Both the position numbers and the translations under genes were made by a program. A stretch of DNA of 64,000 nucleotides from Elysia crispata (taxonomy: Eukaryota; Mollusca; Gastropoda; Plakobranchidae), in the NCBI GenBank assembly GCA_033675545.1, contig JAWDGP010003382.1:5001-69000 (forward strand), written 5' to 3'. This document shows, in pieces, positions 25,101 through 37,100 of this stretch (position 1 is the first letter of the stretch; the number at the start of each line of letters is the position of its first letter). Under the pieces are notes generated by a model. It saw only the letters and a list, made by a program, of their open reading frames with translations. It was not told where the DNA came from and made no database searches.

Positions 25101-28100
25101 GAGTACATGGACTCCTGGGAGCGATTTGAAGAGACCCAGCTTCCACCAAAGGAGGACTTCTACTCCAAGCTCACAGGCGCAAGTATTTCCGATAGTGACT
25201 ACACCCATGCCCAGAGGGTCTGGGAGACCTTCGGGTGTCAAAACCTAGGCAACTACACCGACCTCTACTGCCGGACCGACGTGCTGCTCCTTGCCGATGT
25301 CTTTGAGAACTTTCGAAAGACTTCCCAGAAACAATATGGGCTGGACCCGGCGAATTATTACACCAGTCCAGGCCTATCTTGGGATGCTCTCCTCAAAAAG
25401 ACCGGAGTAGAACTGGAGCTGCTCACAGACTATGACCAACACCTCTTCATCGAGAAGGGGATGCGCGGAGGCATCTCTATGGTGTCGAAGCGCCACGCCA
25501 GGGCGAACAACCCCGCAGTAGAGGGATACAACCCGGAGAAGCCCAACAGCCACATTCTCTACCTAGACGCCAAGAACCTTTATGGGTGGGCCATGAGCCA
25601 ACCCCTTCCGACTGGCGGATTTCGATGGGTAGAGGACTGTACAGCGCTGGCTGGCACAATCCAAGACCAACCGGCCGACGGGCCCGAGGGCTTCATCCTC
25701 GAGGTGGACCTGGAGTACCCCCAGGAGCTTCACGACCGCCACAACACCTACGCGCTCGCTCCAGAGCGCATGGTGGTTCAGAAAAAGTGGATGTCAGAGT
25801 ATCAGCATGGCCTTCTGGGCAAAGGTATGGCGTCCGCCGAGGTTGAAAAACTGGTCCCCAACCTCCGCGACAAGAACCACTACGTGCTCCACTACCGCAA
25901 CCTCCAGCTTTACTTGGGGCTCGGACTCCAGCTCCGGAAGATACACCGCGCCCTGCGCTTCGAGCAGAGCCCCTGGATGGAGCTCTACATTCGGATGAAC
26001 ACCGAGCTGCGAAAGCAGGCCACCAGCGCCTTTGAGAAGGATCTCTACAAACTCGCCAATAACTCTGTCTTCGGTAAGACCATGGAGAACCTGCGAAAGC
26101 GAGTCGACGTCAAACTGGTGCGCGCACAACGAGGAGGACAAACTCCGCCGCCTCCTGGCCAGCCCGTCTTTCGCCAGAGCAAACATCTTCGAGGACGACC
26201 TCGCCGCCATAGAGGTCCACAAGAGCCGTCTAGTCCTCAACCGCCCCGTATACGTGGGCATGAGCATTCTCGACCTATCGAAGACGTTAATGTACGACTT
26301 CTACTACGGGCAGCTTAAGAAACAGTACGGAGACCGGTGCCAGCTCCTCTACACCGACACCGACAGCCTCCTCCTCGAGATCCAAACGAAGGACGTCTAT
26401 CGGGACATGGGCAAGCACGCCGAGCTATACGACACGTCCGACTACCCACGCGAGCACCCTCTGCACAGCGCCGAAAACAAAAAGGTTGTCGGGAAGATGA
26501 CGGATGAATGTGCCGGGCGCCCAATCGCGGAATACATCGGCTTGCGCCCCAAGATGTACAGCATCCTCGAGGCCAACGGGGACAACATGAAGAAAGCCAA
26601 GGGCGTGAAAAAGTACGTCGTCCGGAAACACATAAGACACAATCAATACAGGGAGGCTCTCTTCGAGAAAACGACCTTCCACCATAGCATGAATGTCCTG
26701 CGATCAGAGCGCCACCGTATCTATGGGCAACACCTACACAAGGTATCGCTGTCTCCCTTCGACTCCAAGCGGTGGATCGCAGAAAACGGGGTGGAAACTC
26801 TTGCTTATGGGCATAGAGATGCCCTACCGACTGGTACAGCCGAGATGAACGCTTACATTGACGAAATTCTTAACGGTTGAGAACACCATCGGGAGGCAGT
26901 TGAGTGTCAGGAGGCACAACCAAAAGCTCCTCATGGACAAACCCCCGACTAGGTCCTTGACCTTCAAGATAATAAAGCACAGGCTCTCCGGGCTTGGTCA
27001 TGGTGCGCCCTAGCCGGTACACCCGGAGGGACCACACAGGGTCTGTAGCGCGACGCAGCCCACCCTCGAGTTCGCCAGGCTGATAGAGGAAGCGAACACC
27101 AACCCCCGAAGGGAGCTTCTGTTCTTGAAGGCCAACAGGGCGGCCGGGAACCGTAGAAGAGGGCTTTCCACTCACAGACTCTGCCCGGATGGCCTCGGAG
27201 GGTCGCTTACCGGTCAGCCGGGTGACCTCTCCATTCAGAGCAGAGACAACCGCAGGCAGCCGCCGCACCCACTCTGTGGATCGCCCACCAACAGGCAGCC
27301 GCATCTCCTGGGCGTACTGGTGGCCGAAGAGCCTCTCAGACAGAGTTCTGTTCCACCTCTCCACGGTTCCTTGGTCCCGGTGGGAACCGACCCGGCCGCG
27401 CCTGGCCTCGACGTTGTGACTAGCAAGGAGTTGGATAACTGCCCCCATAAATTCGCGTCCAGGGTCCACCTGCAGCATCTTGGGCCACGTCAAAGGCCCC
27501 CGTTTGTAGATGCGAGACAGGGCATCGCCGACCTCTGCTGCGCCCTTTGTGGTCAGCGGCTCCGCCTCCTTGTACCGCGAGGCAATGTCGACTACGGTCA
27601 AAGCGTATTTATAGGTCTTCCGTCCCACGCGGTCGTGGGGAAGGAAAAGGAGGTCGGCTTGATGGACCTCATTTGGCACCTGGACATCAAACTTTGGTCT
27701 TGGTATGTGCCGCGGCGCAGGTAGGTAGATCTGCCAGATGGCCTGTTTCTTCAGCCAGTTCTTAGCCGCATCGAGAGGGACCCCCGCTGCAGACGCCAGC
27801 TTCTTAACAGCTGTGATTCCTTTCCAGTAGCCCCCGGGGCTGTAGTAAATCCTCGACAAGCGAGAGTCCATTGCCACATATTCCAAAAACCCAACCAACC
27901 TCAAACACAACGCCAGAAAAATTGGGGTCTAACCGACTATCTACTAGCGATATAGTATGTCACAAGGCCGGTTACGACCATACCCCCGATAACAAATGAA
28001 ATCTCGCGGTCTTTTTGGGCGCTGCTCGGTGCATAGAAGTCGGAAAGCTGGGGCTTGGGCTCTAGGGGGGCGAGGTTTTCCCCTGTGAGGTGGGTGTACT

Positions 28101-31100
28101 CGCGCCATGCCGCCTCGGCGCTATGAAAGTCCTGGACTGCCTGGTATTGTTCCCTGAGCTTTTTGTTGATCCAGTCAAGGCGTTCAGTATGCCTCTCAGA
28201 CCATTGTTCCTGGGCGGCGTTCAGCTGCTCTACGGCCTTGTCGTGTCTTTTCTGTTCTTCGAGTGTGTCTCCGCTGTGGTCTTTATCGAGCTTCGAAAAT
28301 AGGTAGTTCGAGCCTCTGAACGCCAGAGCGTTCACTGCGGCGCTTATGGCCATCATTCCAATAGCAGCAGCAGCCATTGTGCTACTACGGAGAAATATTA
28401 GAGGAAATAATCCCACGTTTAATTAACTCGTCCTTAGTTAAAATGGCGAACGAGACATTCATAAACATCATCCCGGCATCGCGCGCCGTCGTGTCGAGTT
28501 TTGGTAAGCTCCCTTTTATGACCATCTGGGTGAGCTTAGCATACCCTATCGAAAGCCCGCTGACAAGGGCGGCATGATACATTGTGTTCGCTATAACTTT
28601 TCCGTCAATCGAAGCCATGGTTATTCCATATAGTGGGGATTGTGCGCAACCTTTAATTGCTGAGCAGGGCCTAAGCTGCTTTTCAGGGTGGTTTTTTTCT
28701 CCTTTGGCGGCGGCGGTTCTGCGCGGTTAGACCAATAGACCATCCCCCCGACAGCGGCCACCAGTGCGCCTAAATATAACATAGAGCCTTCTTCTTTTTT
28801 GTCGCGGATCGGAGCTGCTTCCGGGGCTGCTTCCGGGGCGGGCGGGTCGGCCACGAACGCGGGCTCCCGCAGAGCCTCCTTGGCTTCCGCGAGTTCTCTC
28901 TCAAGTCGCTCCGACTTGGCTTTCCTGGCGGCGGCGCCGGCACGCCCCGCGGCAGCCTTCTTCTCGTTTTTAGACGGCTGGCTGGGGGCCGTCACCCTCA
29001 AAGCAGGTTGTGGCTCCATCTGCTTGGTTGTCTCCGGCGGCTCCGCCGGAGTGGTTGTCTCCGTCGACTCCTCCGGTGGAGACACATTGCTGTATTTCGA
29101 GTTCATCTTCTTCTATATTCTTTGGACACCGGTGTCCAAATTGGCAGTACTTAGCCGTGGTCAACGCCACGGTGATCGGCGCCAGAAGATTTCCATAGCG
29201 GTAATACAATTCGCAAGCAGTGCTGTTGAGCACGCGTTCGACAATCATGTCAGACTCTAGGTCCTCCATGAGAGGCTGCCGGTTCTCTGGCGGTAACGGG
29301 AGAAACATAGTGACCAAGGTTGTATAGAGCTGCAGCGCAGCCTTCCCCAGCGTTTTTGTCATGCAAACACCGAGTCGTGCCTCGTAGCGGGTGTGGAGCT
29401 TTCTAACCTCGTCGTCGTCCATATTGTCGATTTCTTCCACGGACAGGGACTTACCAAGGTACTTTTTGGCCTGCCCCTCTGCTGCGATAATGGCCAGCTT
29501 ATCGCGCTGTTCCGCCACCGTTGTAGTCTGTGGCACAGCTGGTACCGATGCAGCGGGCGCTTGTACCCCGGTTTCATTGGCGAGAAGTCCGTCGAGCAAA
29601 TCGTCCATTTTCTTTTCGAAGGTCTTTGTATGTAATAAAGTTGTAAGTTTCCTATTTTCTCGCCTAGCTTTAATATATTGGTGGACTACCCACAGGAGAA
29701 CCACAAGTGTGGTCAAGGAGATAGCCGTGTTTAATGTTGTTTACAACATTTGCTGAGCAAATGCTAAGCAAATGATAAACATCAGCTAAGCAAATTATAT
29801 GAAGATGGTTGTGAAGTGTTTAACAACAGCTTCGCATGTTTTTTTCAAGGCGAGCTGACACCTAACGGCTACTCGTTCTTCCCGGTTCGCTATGACGTCG
29901 TTCTCCCGGAGGCACTCCTCGAAAGAGTCTCGGTCCTAACAGTGGAACAAGGCCACCCACTGGGTCTGCTCCCGCAGGTCTTTGAGGACCGAATTGTATC
30001 GCTGAGAAAGCACCCAGACGGATTGCTGGGCGTGGCGGCCGGAGAAGGCCAACTCCGAGAGGGTGTCTTTCTTTTTCGTTATCGCCTGCGAGGCGCTGCA
30101 GTCGTCGATGATGAAAAGGGTCGGCTCGCCTTTGAAACGGTGGTACCAAAAGCGGAGCCAATCGTGCAGGCGTTCGCCCGGGTCGACAATATATATCTCA
30201 GGGTCCCCCCATATCCACGGGCGGCCCTGGTAGGTGGTGTTGTGCCGGATGGTGGGGCACAGTATGACGATGTGGTGGAAGACCCCGCGATAGGGCCCCT
30301 CGAGGAGGTCTAGGGCGAATACTGTCTTCCCGCAGCCTGTTTGCCCGCAAATGATCGCAGAGTGGGGGGGGGAGTGGGGTAAGGGCGCTCTAATAGAGTA
30401 CGGAGACGATGCGGCCATCCTCCAGGTTAAGTTGGGCATCCATGACCACGTACAAATAGATGTTCAAAGCGCCAGCGGACTCGGCCTTCTTGGTAATCTG
30501 GATGGTAATACCTTCGCTGGCGTTCTCTACGCGACGCCCGTTGCCGTGGAGCTGATCGTCATCACTCGACCGCATGTCCAGCCACAGGCAGTACTTACTG
30601 GTCAAGTACTCCCCTAGAGACACGTCCGCTAGAGAAAGGTCTTTCGCGACCGCGCCTGTCACGGGGCTCCGCTTAGGGCCGCCTGCGTAAATCTTTTTGG
30701 ATTCGTCCCACTGTTGGTACGCGCGGAGCCCCTGGCTGTACAATTGATTCGGGACGCCCTCGATTGTGACCTCGACCTTGGTAAGTTGGGGGTTATAGAA
30801 AGCCTCGGTGTCGCGCTTGTAGGCAGCTGCGGGGTCCTCGAATAACATAAGAACACCCTTCATGGAACGCGCGGGGACGTTGAGATTTATGTTCCAGAGC
30901 GTGTCGCTTTTGTTGGCTGGGATCTTGCGGTGGCGCAGAACGCGGTCGTACAGGATCGCCAAGGAGCTAGCGTACTGGTTGCGGATATTTCGGGCGAGGC
31001 TATCGTTGGTGACCTTGTCGAACTCGAGGCAGATGTTATCGATTGTGTAGCTGCCGTCACCAGTGGACTTTATGACTCGACTGTATTCGTTAAAAGTGAG

Positions 31101-34100
31101 TTCGTATTCGAGGCGGTCCCCAAGGGCCGCCTGGTGGAAGGGCATGTGGGACTCGAGCAGTTCGAAGTCCAGCGGCACGAAGAAACGGTTTCCATACGCG
31201 TCGGCAATGGCCTGGTCGGCGGCATTGTTCTCAGCGTCTCCTGCGCCGACACGAAGTTTGGTCGCGTTTCGGTTGGTAGTAGTGTCAATTCCCTGGTATT
31301 GGGCGTTATCCCGCTCTCGAGCGGTTTTCCAGAGGTCTTGATAGCAGTAATATATATCGCTGTCATCGATAGACATCACCTCGTTGCCGGAGATTTTAAT
31401 GGTCAATTTTTTTACCACGGCGCGGCCTATATTCTGGACCAGGGTCCGGTTTGCGTCAGTCGAGGTAAGCGAGATGGTGAACGCCAGTCTCGCGGATCCG
31501 GGCACGACAACGTCATTGCTCCCCAGATTTGGGAAGCGGACCAGCAATTGTTGGTTCTGATCAATCGCCGACGGGTTGTTGGTGACAACAACTGACTGCC
31601 GCACAGCCTTGACCCCGAGGGGCTCGCGGAGACGGCGGTAAGGATTGAGTTTTTTCCCGTATGCTCTCGAAGACATGATATATTGAACTTGGGTAAACTG
31701 ATCTTCAATATAAACACCATGGATGTACATCCCGAGGATGTTTCGTTTGATCATAATCCCCATGGTAAAAGTGAGCAAATTCCCTTTGATAATATTAGTG
31801 ATTACAGCAAGATTAAAACAACCACCACCGCAGGTGGTATAGCTGACACCTCATTTATCACCCCTACCAGCACCTATGGAATACCGCCCGGCGCCCATTA
31901 TGGAGGACCGACCGACAACTATGGAAGACCGCTCGATAACCTCTACGAAAAAAGCACCCTAGATGGAAATGCGTTCGATACCAAGGCCGAAGTTCACAGT
32001 ACCGATGGAAATGCGTTCGATACCGAGGCCGACGTTCACAGCACCGATGAAAGAGATATCGATCATAGCCTCCCCGATACTCCTCTAATCACTCCTTCCA
32101 CCGAACCTGGAGGCAACATCGGGAACCTTCGGGATGAACTAAACGCCGCCGCCGCCGCCGAAGCCGAAGCCAAAGCCAAGCTCGAAGCCGCGAAAATAGC
32201 CCTGGTAAATGAATTCTACCAGTCGATTGCAAAAGAATATAAAAGCTTGAACCTCCCCGAAAAAATCCCCTATGACCAATTCTATGTCAGCGAAAATGGT
32301 AAAACCGTTTACTGGACCCCTGAAGAGGGGAAAGTGATTCCTTTGAGAAAACAAAGGGGTGGTGGCTTCTCTTCTCTAAGATCGTTAGCCGGAGATTACG
32401 GTAAAAATGGGACAGATGTCATACGCACGTCCATGGGGCTCGAAAATTACAAATGGAATACACGAAAAACGGGGGAACTCAGCCCCAATGGCAAGGAAAA
32501 AATAGAACAAGCCAATAATGAATTACCCGCCAAAAATGAGGAAATCACCCCCGATGCGGCCGGCCAAGCGATTAAAAGCGCAGAAATATCAACCAATAAA
32601 TAATAAATATAATATTTAAAAAATAAAAAATTGCTAATAAATCAATGAACAGCTATTTCGCCACACACGGAAAAAGTTTCGGGGCCGCCCTTTAACAACA
32701 CTACCAGTCGTCCTCAACAAAGACCTATCAAGACTACAAGAAAACACACTACAACTCACAACTAGGGAAGACCTCGAACACCTAAGATGCATCGCCCAGA
32801 GCAGACAGCAATGGAGAGAACTGTCGACGGGAATCCGAAAAGCTGCCGAAGCGCCCCCGTCGGACGACTGAGACGCGGAAGGCCCTAAGTCAAAAAAAGT
32901 CAATATCAACCAAAGCTCTCGATAAGGAACTCACCCCTGATCAGTCCGCTGCGTTGGATACCATCGACGACCCGCCGTTGGATCTCCAGTGGGTTAGCCA
33001 GGCGAGCAGGGAGCTAAAGGGACTAAAATTGGCAATGACTCGAACGAGAGATGAGCTGGTTAACAACCTCGCCAAGCTCTCGGAACTGGATAAAGAAATC
33101 GCCAAAAAGAAGAGCGAGCTAGAAGAGGCCCTTGACGAGGCTACTAAAGACGAAATTGCCGAAAGCCTGAGTGAACTACAGGATCAAAGGGCCGCCCGCC
33201 TTGGGGCCACTTCGGCCACCAGGGAGGCTCTCCGGTCCCAGTTCAGCCGTATACGTGAAACCCTGCACCGGATTCTACACGAGGACAAAACCCTCGCCGA
33301 GCGAATCCGCACCCTATTCCGTGAGCAGGGAATCACGATCGCGTCTATTCTCACGGCCCTAGGGATGATTATTTCTACAATAGTCCTCGCTATCCCGGGC
33401 GGTTCTGGGGGTGCCGCGCCGCCGCAGCCACCGCAGCCCCCCGGAAAGGGCGGGGTCAAAGAGTGGATCAAAAAACAACTCCAAAGTCTCGGAAGAATCC
33501 TGGCCAAGCTGGCTGGCAAGGCGGCCGCCGCCCTCCCGGGGATCATTGGTTCGATCGTCTCCTGGCTCCTGTCTCTCCTCGGAAAAACCGCGGTCTGGTT
33601 ATCTAGTAATCTTTGGGCTGTTCTTCTGGCTGTCGGGGGATTACTGCTTGTGTCGGCACGCGAGTGGCTGCTACCTAAGAAACCAAAGCAGTCCTAGGCC
33701 GATGGCAATACTACCCACGATGAGGGCTGTTTTTTCTTCCTCGTGGGCCTCGTGGTCTGCTTTTTCTGCGGCCGTTGTTGTAGCGGGGGTCGGCTTTGCG
33801 GTGGCTGGGTGCTGGCTGGTGGTCGCCTCGGCGCCCATCGGTTTAACTAACCCCTTTTCACCGGTGTCATTTGCGGCGTCTGGTGGGGCGACACTTTTAT
33901 TAAGGCCCAGGCTCTGTGCGCTGGTGGCGACTATTATATTGTTGTTGTAACCCACTATCTTACCAATACGGAGGAGCAGGTCTCCTGGGGCCATGACAAG
34001 ACCCTCCCCAAAGGAAAAGTTGATCTCTGAGCTGGCATTTTGCACGACATTCTGATAACGGATTATTGCTGCTTGGGCGTCCACAGGAGAATTAATGGCA

Positions 34101-37100
34101 GTTTCTACGTTCGTCTTAAACTGTGTTTGCGCACGGAAGGCCGCCCCGATGCCAAGAATGCCTGTGCGGATCTGGACCTGGGCGGTTAGAACGGACCATA
34201 CGTAAGTCTGGATACTATCAGCCAACCTCTCGACCCCGATGCGGGTTAATCCATCTGACTTATTGAGCATGAACGTTTTCCAGGCCTTGTCTGCTCCGGC
34301 GGCGTCCTGCTTGAGGGAGTCCACGTGGAGAATGCTGAGTGTTGTCTTTTCTGTAAAAGACATTTCGCTCGAATCATACACCCCGTCAGCGAATGGGCGG
34401 TAACCGCTGTAAGCGGTGTAGTTGTAGACACGCCCGAGCCCCCCGTTGGGGCCACTGACCTTCCAATCGGAGTTCGGAGAGACGCCGAATTCGTCGCAGA
34501 TTTTCTCGTATCCCTTGCGGTCGTAAGAGTTTTCCACCGCATTCCATGTCTCATCATAGGGTAGTGGGGTCTGTAACTCTTCCAGTATACGACGTGTTTG
34601 GTAGTACACATGAAAGCGGTAGACAGACTGCAGAAAATCATCATCGGGAGTCAAATGGTCCTCCACCGAGACTCCGCAACCTGTGGTGGCGCACCAAACG
34701 GCGAAGTTTAACTGGTTCTGCCAAAACTGCATCGGATTTTTACGCCAAGTCTGGATCTGGCTGTCTGAAGTCACCTTTAGAGGGTATTTTTCAAAGATAT
34801 CGGGGTACTTAGCCTCGAAGAATTTCTGCGGGTCGTCGGCCTGGACCCTAACCCTGACTTTTCTAAGATCGCCCACATCGCGGGCCGCGGTTTTTTGGTG
34901 GCCGGGCTGGTACTTGGCTTCACTATTAAACTTGAAAGCTTTCGCATTCATAGTATCCTCGTGAGCGAGGACGAGAGCGTCCTCGCTTGCTACCTCGCTT
35001 GCGACCTCGCTTTTGCGAGCGCTCACGCTTTTGCTAGCGCTTTCGCTCTTGTGAGCGCTCTCTCTTGCGTGGATTAGTTTGACGGTATTTGCGAGGGAGC
35101 TTGAGCCGCCGCGAGCTGCCCTGGCATCGTACCACGCCGGCGTATACCCACCTTCACTTTTAAACCTATGAAAAATATGAGTCGAACTCATAATATTGGG
35201 CCAGCATGTTCCACACGCTTTCGAACGTTCAAAGGGGGGAGGCAATCCCCCTCCTGCGGTGTATCGATAACCGCGATGGGCGCCTCTCCATTGGTTTGCG
35301 ATCGATAACCTTCGCCGCGGGGTGGTACAATATTGAAAAGGGGGAGAAATTTTCTAGGAAAAACACCGGGGGGTCAGAAGAAACCCTCACCATCCCGCCA
35401 GGCCTGTATGGGTTGGACCGGCTGCAGGAGATTCTCAAGGGGGCCAGCCACACGCTAACTGTATGTGGAGAGAACGGGTTGATAACACTAACAGTCGCCC
35501 CCGGGTGGGAAATCCTTCTATCCGATGGCCTGCTGGCGCTTCTCGGCCTGGACGACGGCCTAGGTGGAGTATGGCTCGACGCCGGTGTGTATACGGGCGA
35601 TCGCCCTGTAAACTTTGCGACGCGGCAAATGCTGTGGGTCCATCTCGAAGAACTCAACACATCCGGAAATATCGCCGATGGGGCTCCTTCGACACTCCTG
35701 GCCTGCGTCGGGCTGGGGCGCCACGCCTTCGGAGACATTAACACGGTCCGAATGGAGTGCCCCGAATTTAAACGCCTTCGGGATGGAACGATAAGCGAGT
35801 TGAAGGTCTCGATTAGGGATGCAAATGGGAAAATTTCCAACCAAGACCTCCCGATCCACGTTGCGCTTTGAACTAGTCGCCAGAGAATGAGTATCTTCGG
35901 CGAGAGGATCCGCAGTCCGGGGCCTGCCGTTGCCGGAGACTTATCGGACTACGCTAAAAAAGACTACGTCGATGCGCAGGACGGCCTCCGGGTCCTGAAG
36001 TTGGGAGACACGATGACGGGTAACTTAACAATGGGGTCTAGTAGCCGGGTGCGCGGGCTGCCCACGAGTAAGGCAGGTCCAAGATTACAAGGCGACGAGG
36101 CGGTCTCTCAATTCGAGACCGTGGAAGTCATAAGCGAGGCTTTAAAGCACTTTCGAAAGACTATTAAGCCCTTGATAACTGTATGGGCCGAAAACAAGAG
36201 ATCAATTGTGGATAATCGATATGAGTGGTCTTTTGGCAGCGATGCGGCTAGGGGCTACGCGAATGGGGGCTACCCCATGTTGACCGCAGGTAGGGTCCTC
36301 CGTATGGGTCTGTCTACAACATCAACTCACAGCGGAATATCCAGCGCTGGTGTCAACATTTCAATCAACGGGAAAGAAAAAGGTTCATATGGCGCGACCA
36401 GATCCCCAGGTCAAATCTCTGGTATTTCTATATTTGAAACCCCTTTAGAACTGGACCAAGGAGATACAATAAACTTCAGATCAGCCACGCACAACCCCAA
36501 AATAGCGGGCGCGACGGTATCCCTCCTAATTGAACTTGACCTCTGAATGTCAATCTTCGAACTTTATAGAAAATGAGTATCTTTGGTGAGAGGACCGCCC
36601 AACCGGGGCCTGCCAGCCGCGGTCCCAACATGGCCGAAGTCCTATCAGACTACGCAAAAAAGGACTATGTAGACGAACAGCTCGCCCTCCGTGTCCTAAA
36701 AACAGGCGACACCATGACGGGCGACCTGAGAATGGCGAGGGGGGGGGGGGGGGCTGATTCGCGGGCTGCCCGTGACTCAACCTACAGGCACGATAACAAA
36801 CCTCGATGAGGCTATCTCTTCTTACCATGTAATGGACTTAATCATGGAAGCTTTAAAGTCGGATCGGAAAGCTCATAGGCCCGTAATCACTATTTACGCA
36901 GAAGAGTACGGGTCTCTGACGAAGGGAGAATATGAGTGGTCCTTCGGGAACGGTGTGTCGGGTGGAAACAGCGAGCGGGGATATCCCCTCGCGGTCTCGG
37001 GCCGACTCAAGTATATGAGCCTGGCTATAACAACAGCGAGCAGCCGGCCCTCAGAGGTCCGGGTCGAAATAGTCATCAACGGAGTATTGAACCATTTGTA

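Noticed and set aside
30930-31595. Plus-strand 221-residue frame opposite the capsid gene
   Set aside because: Antisense shadow of the major capsid protein, without family features.
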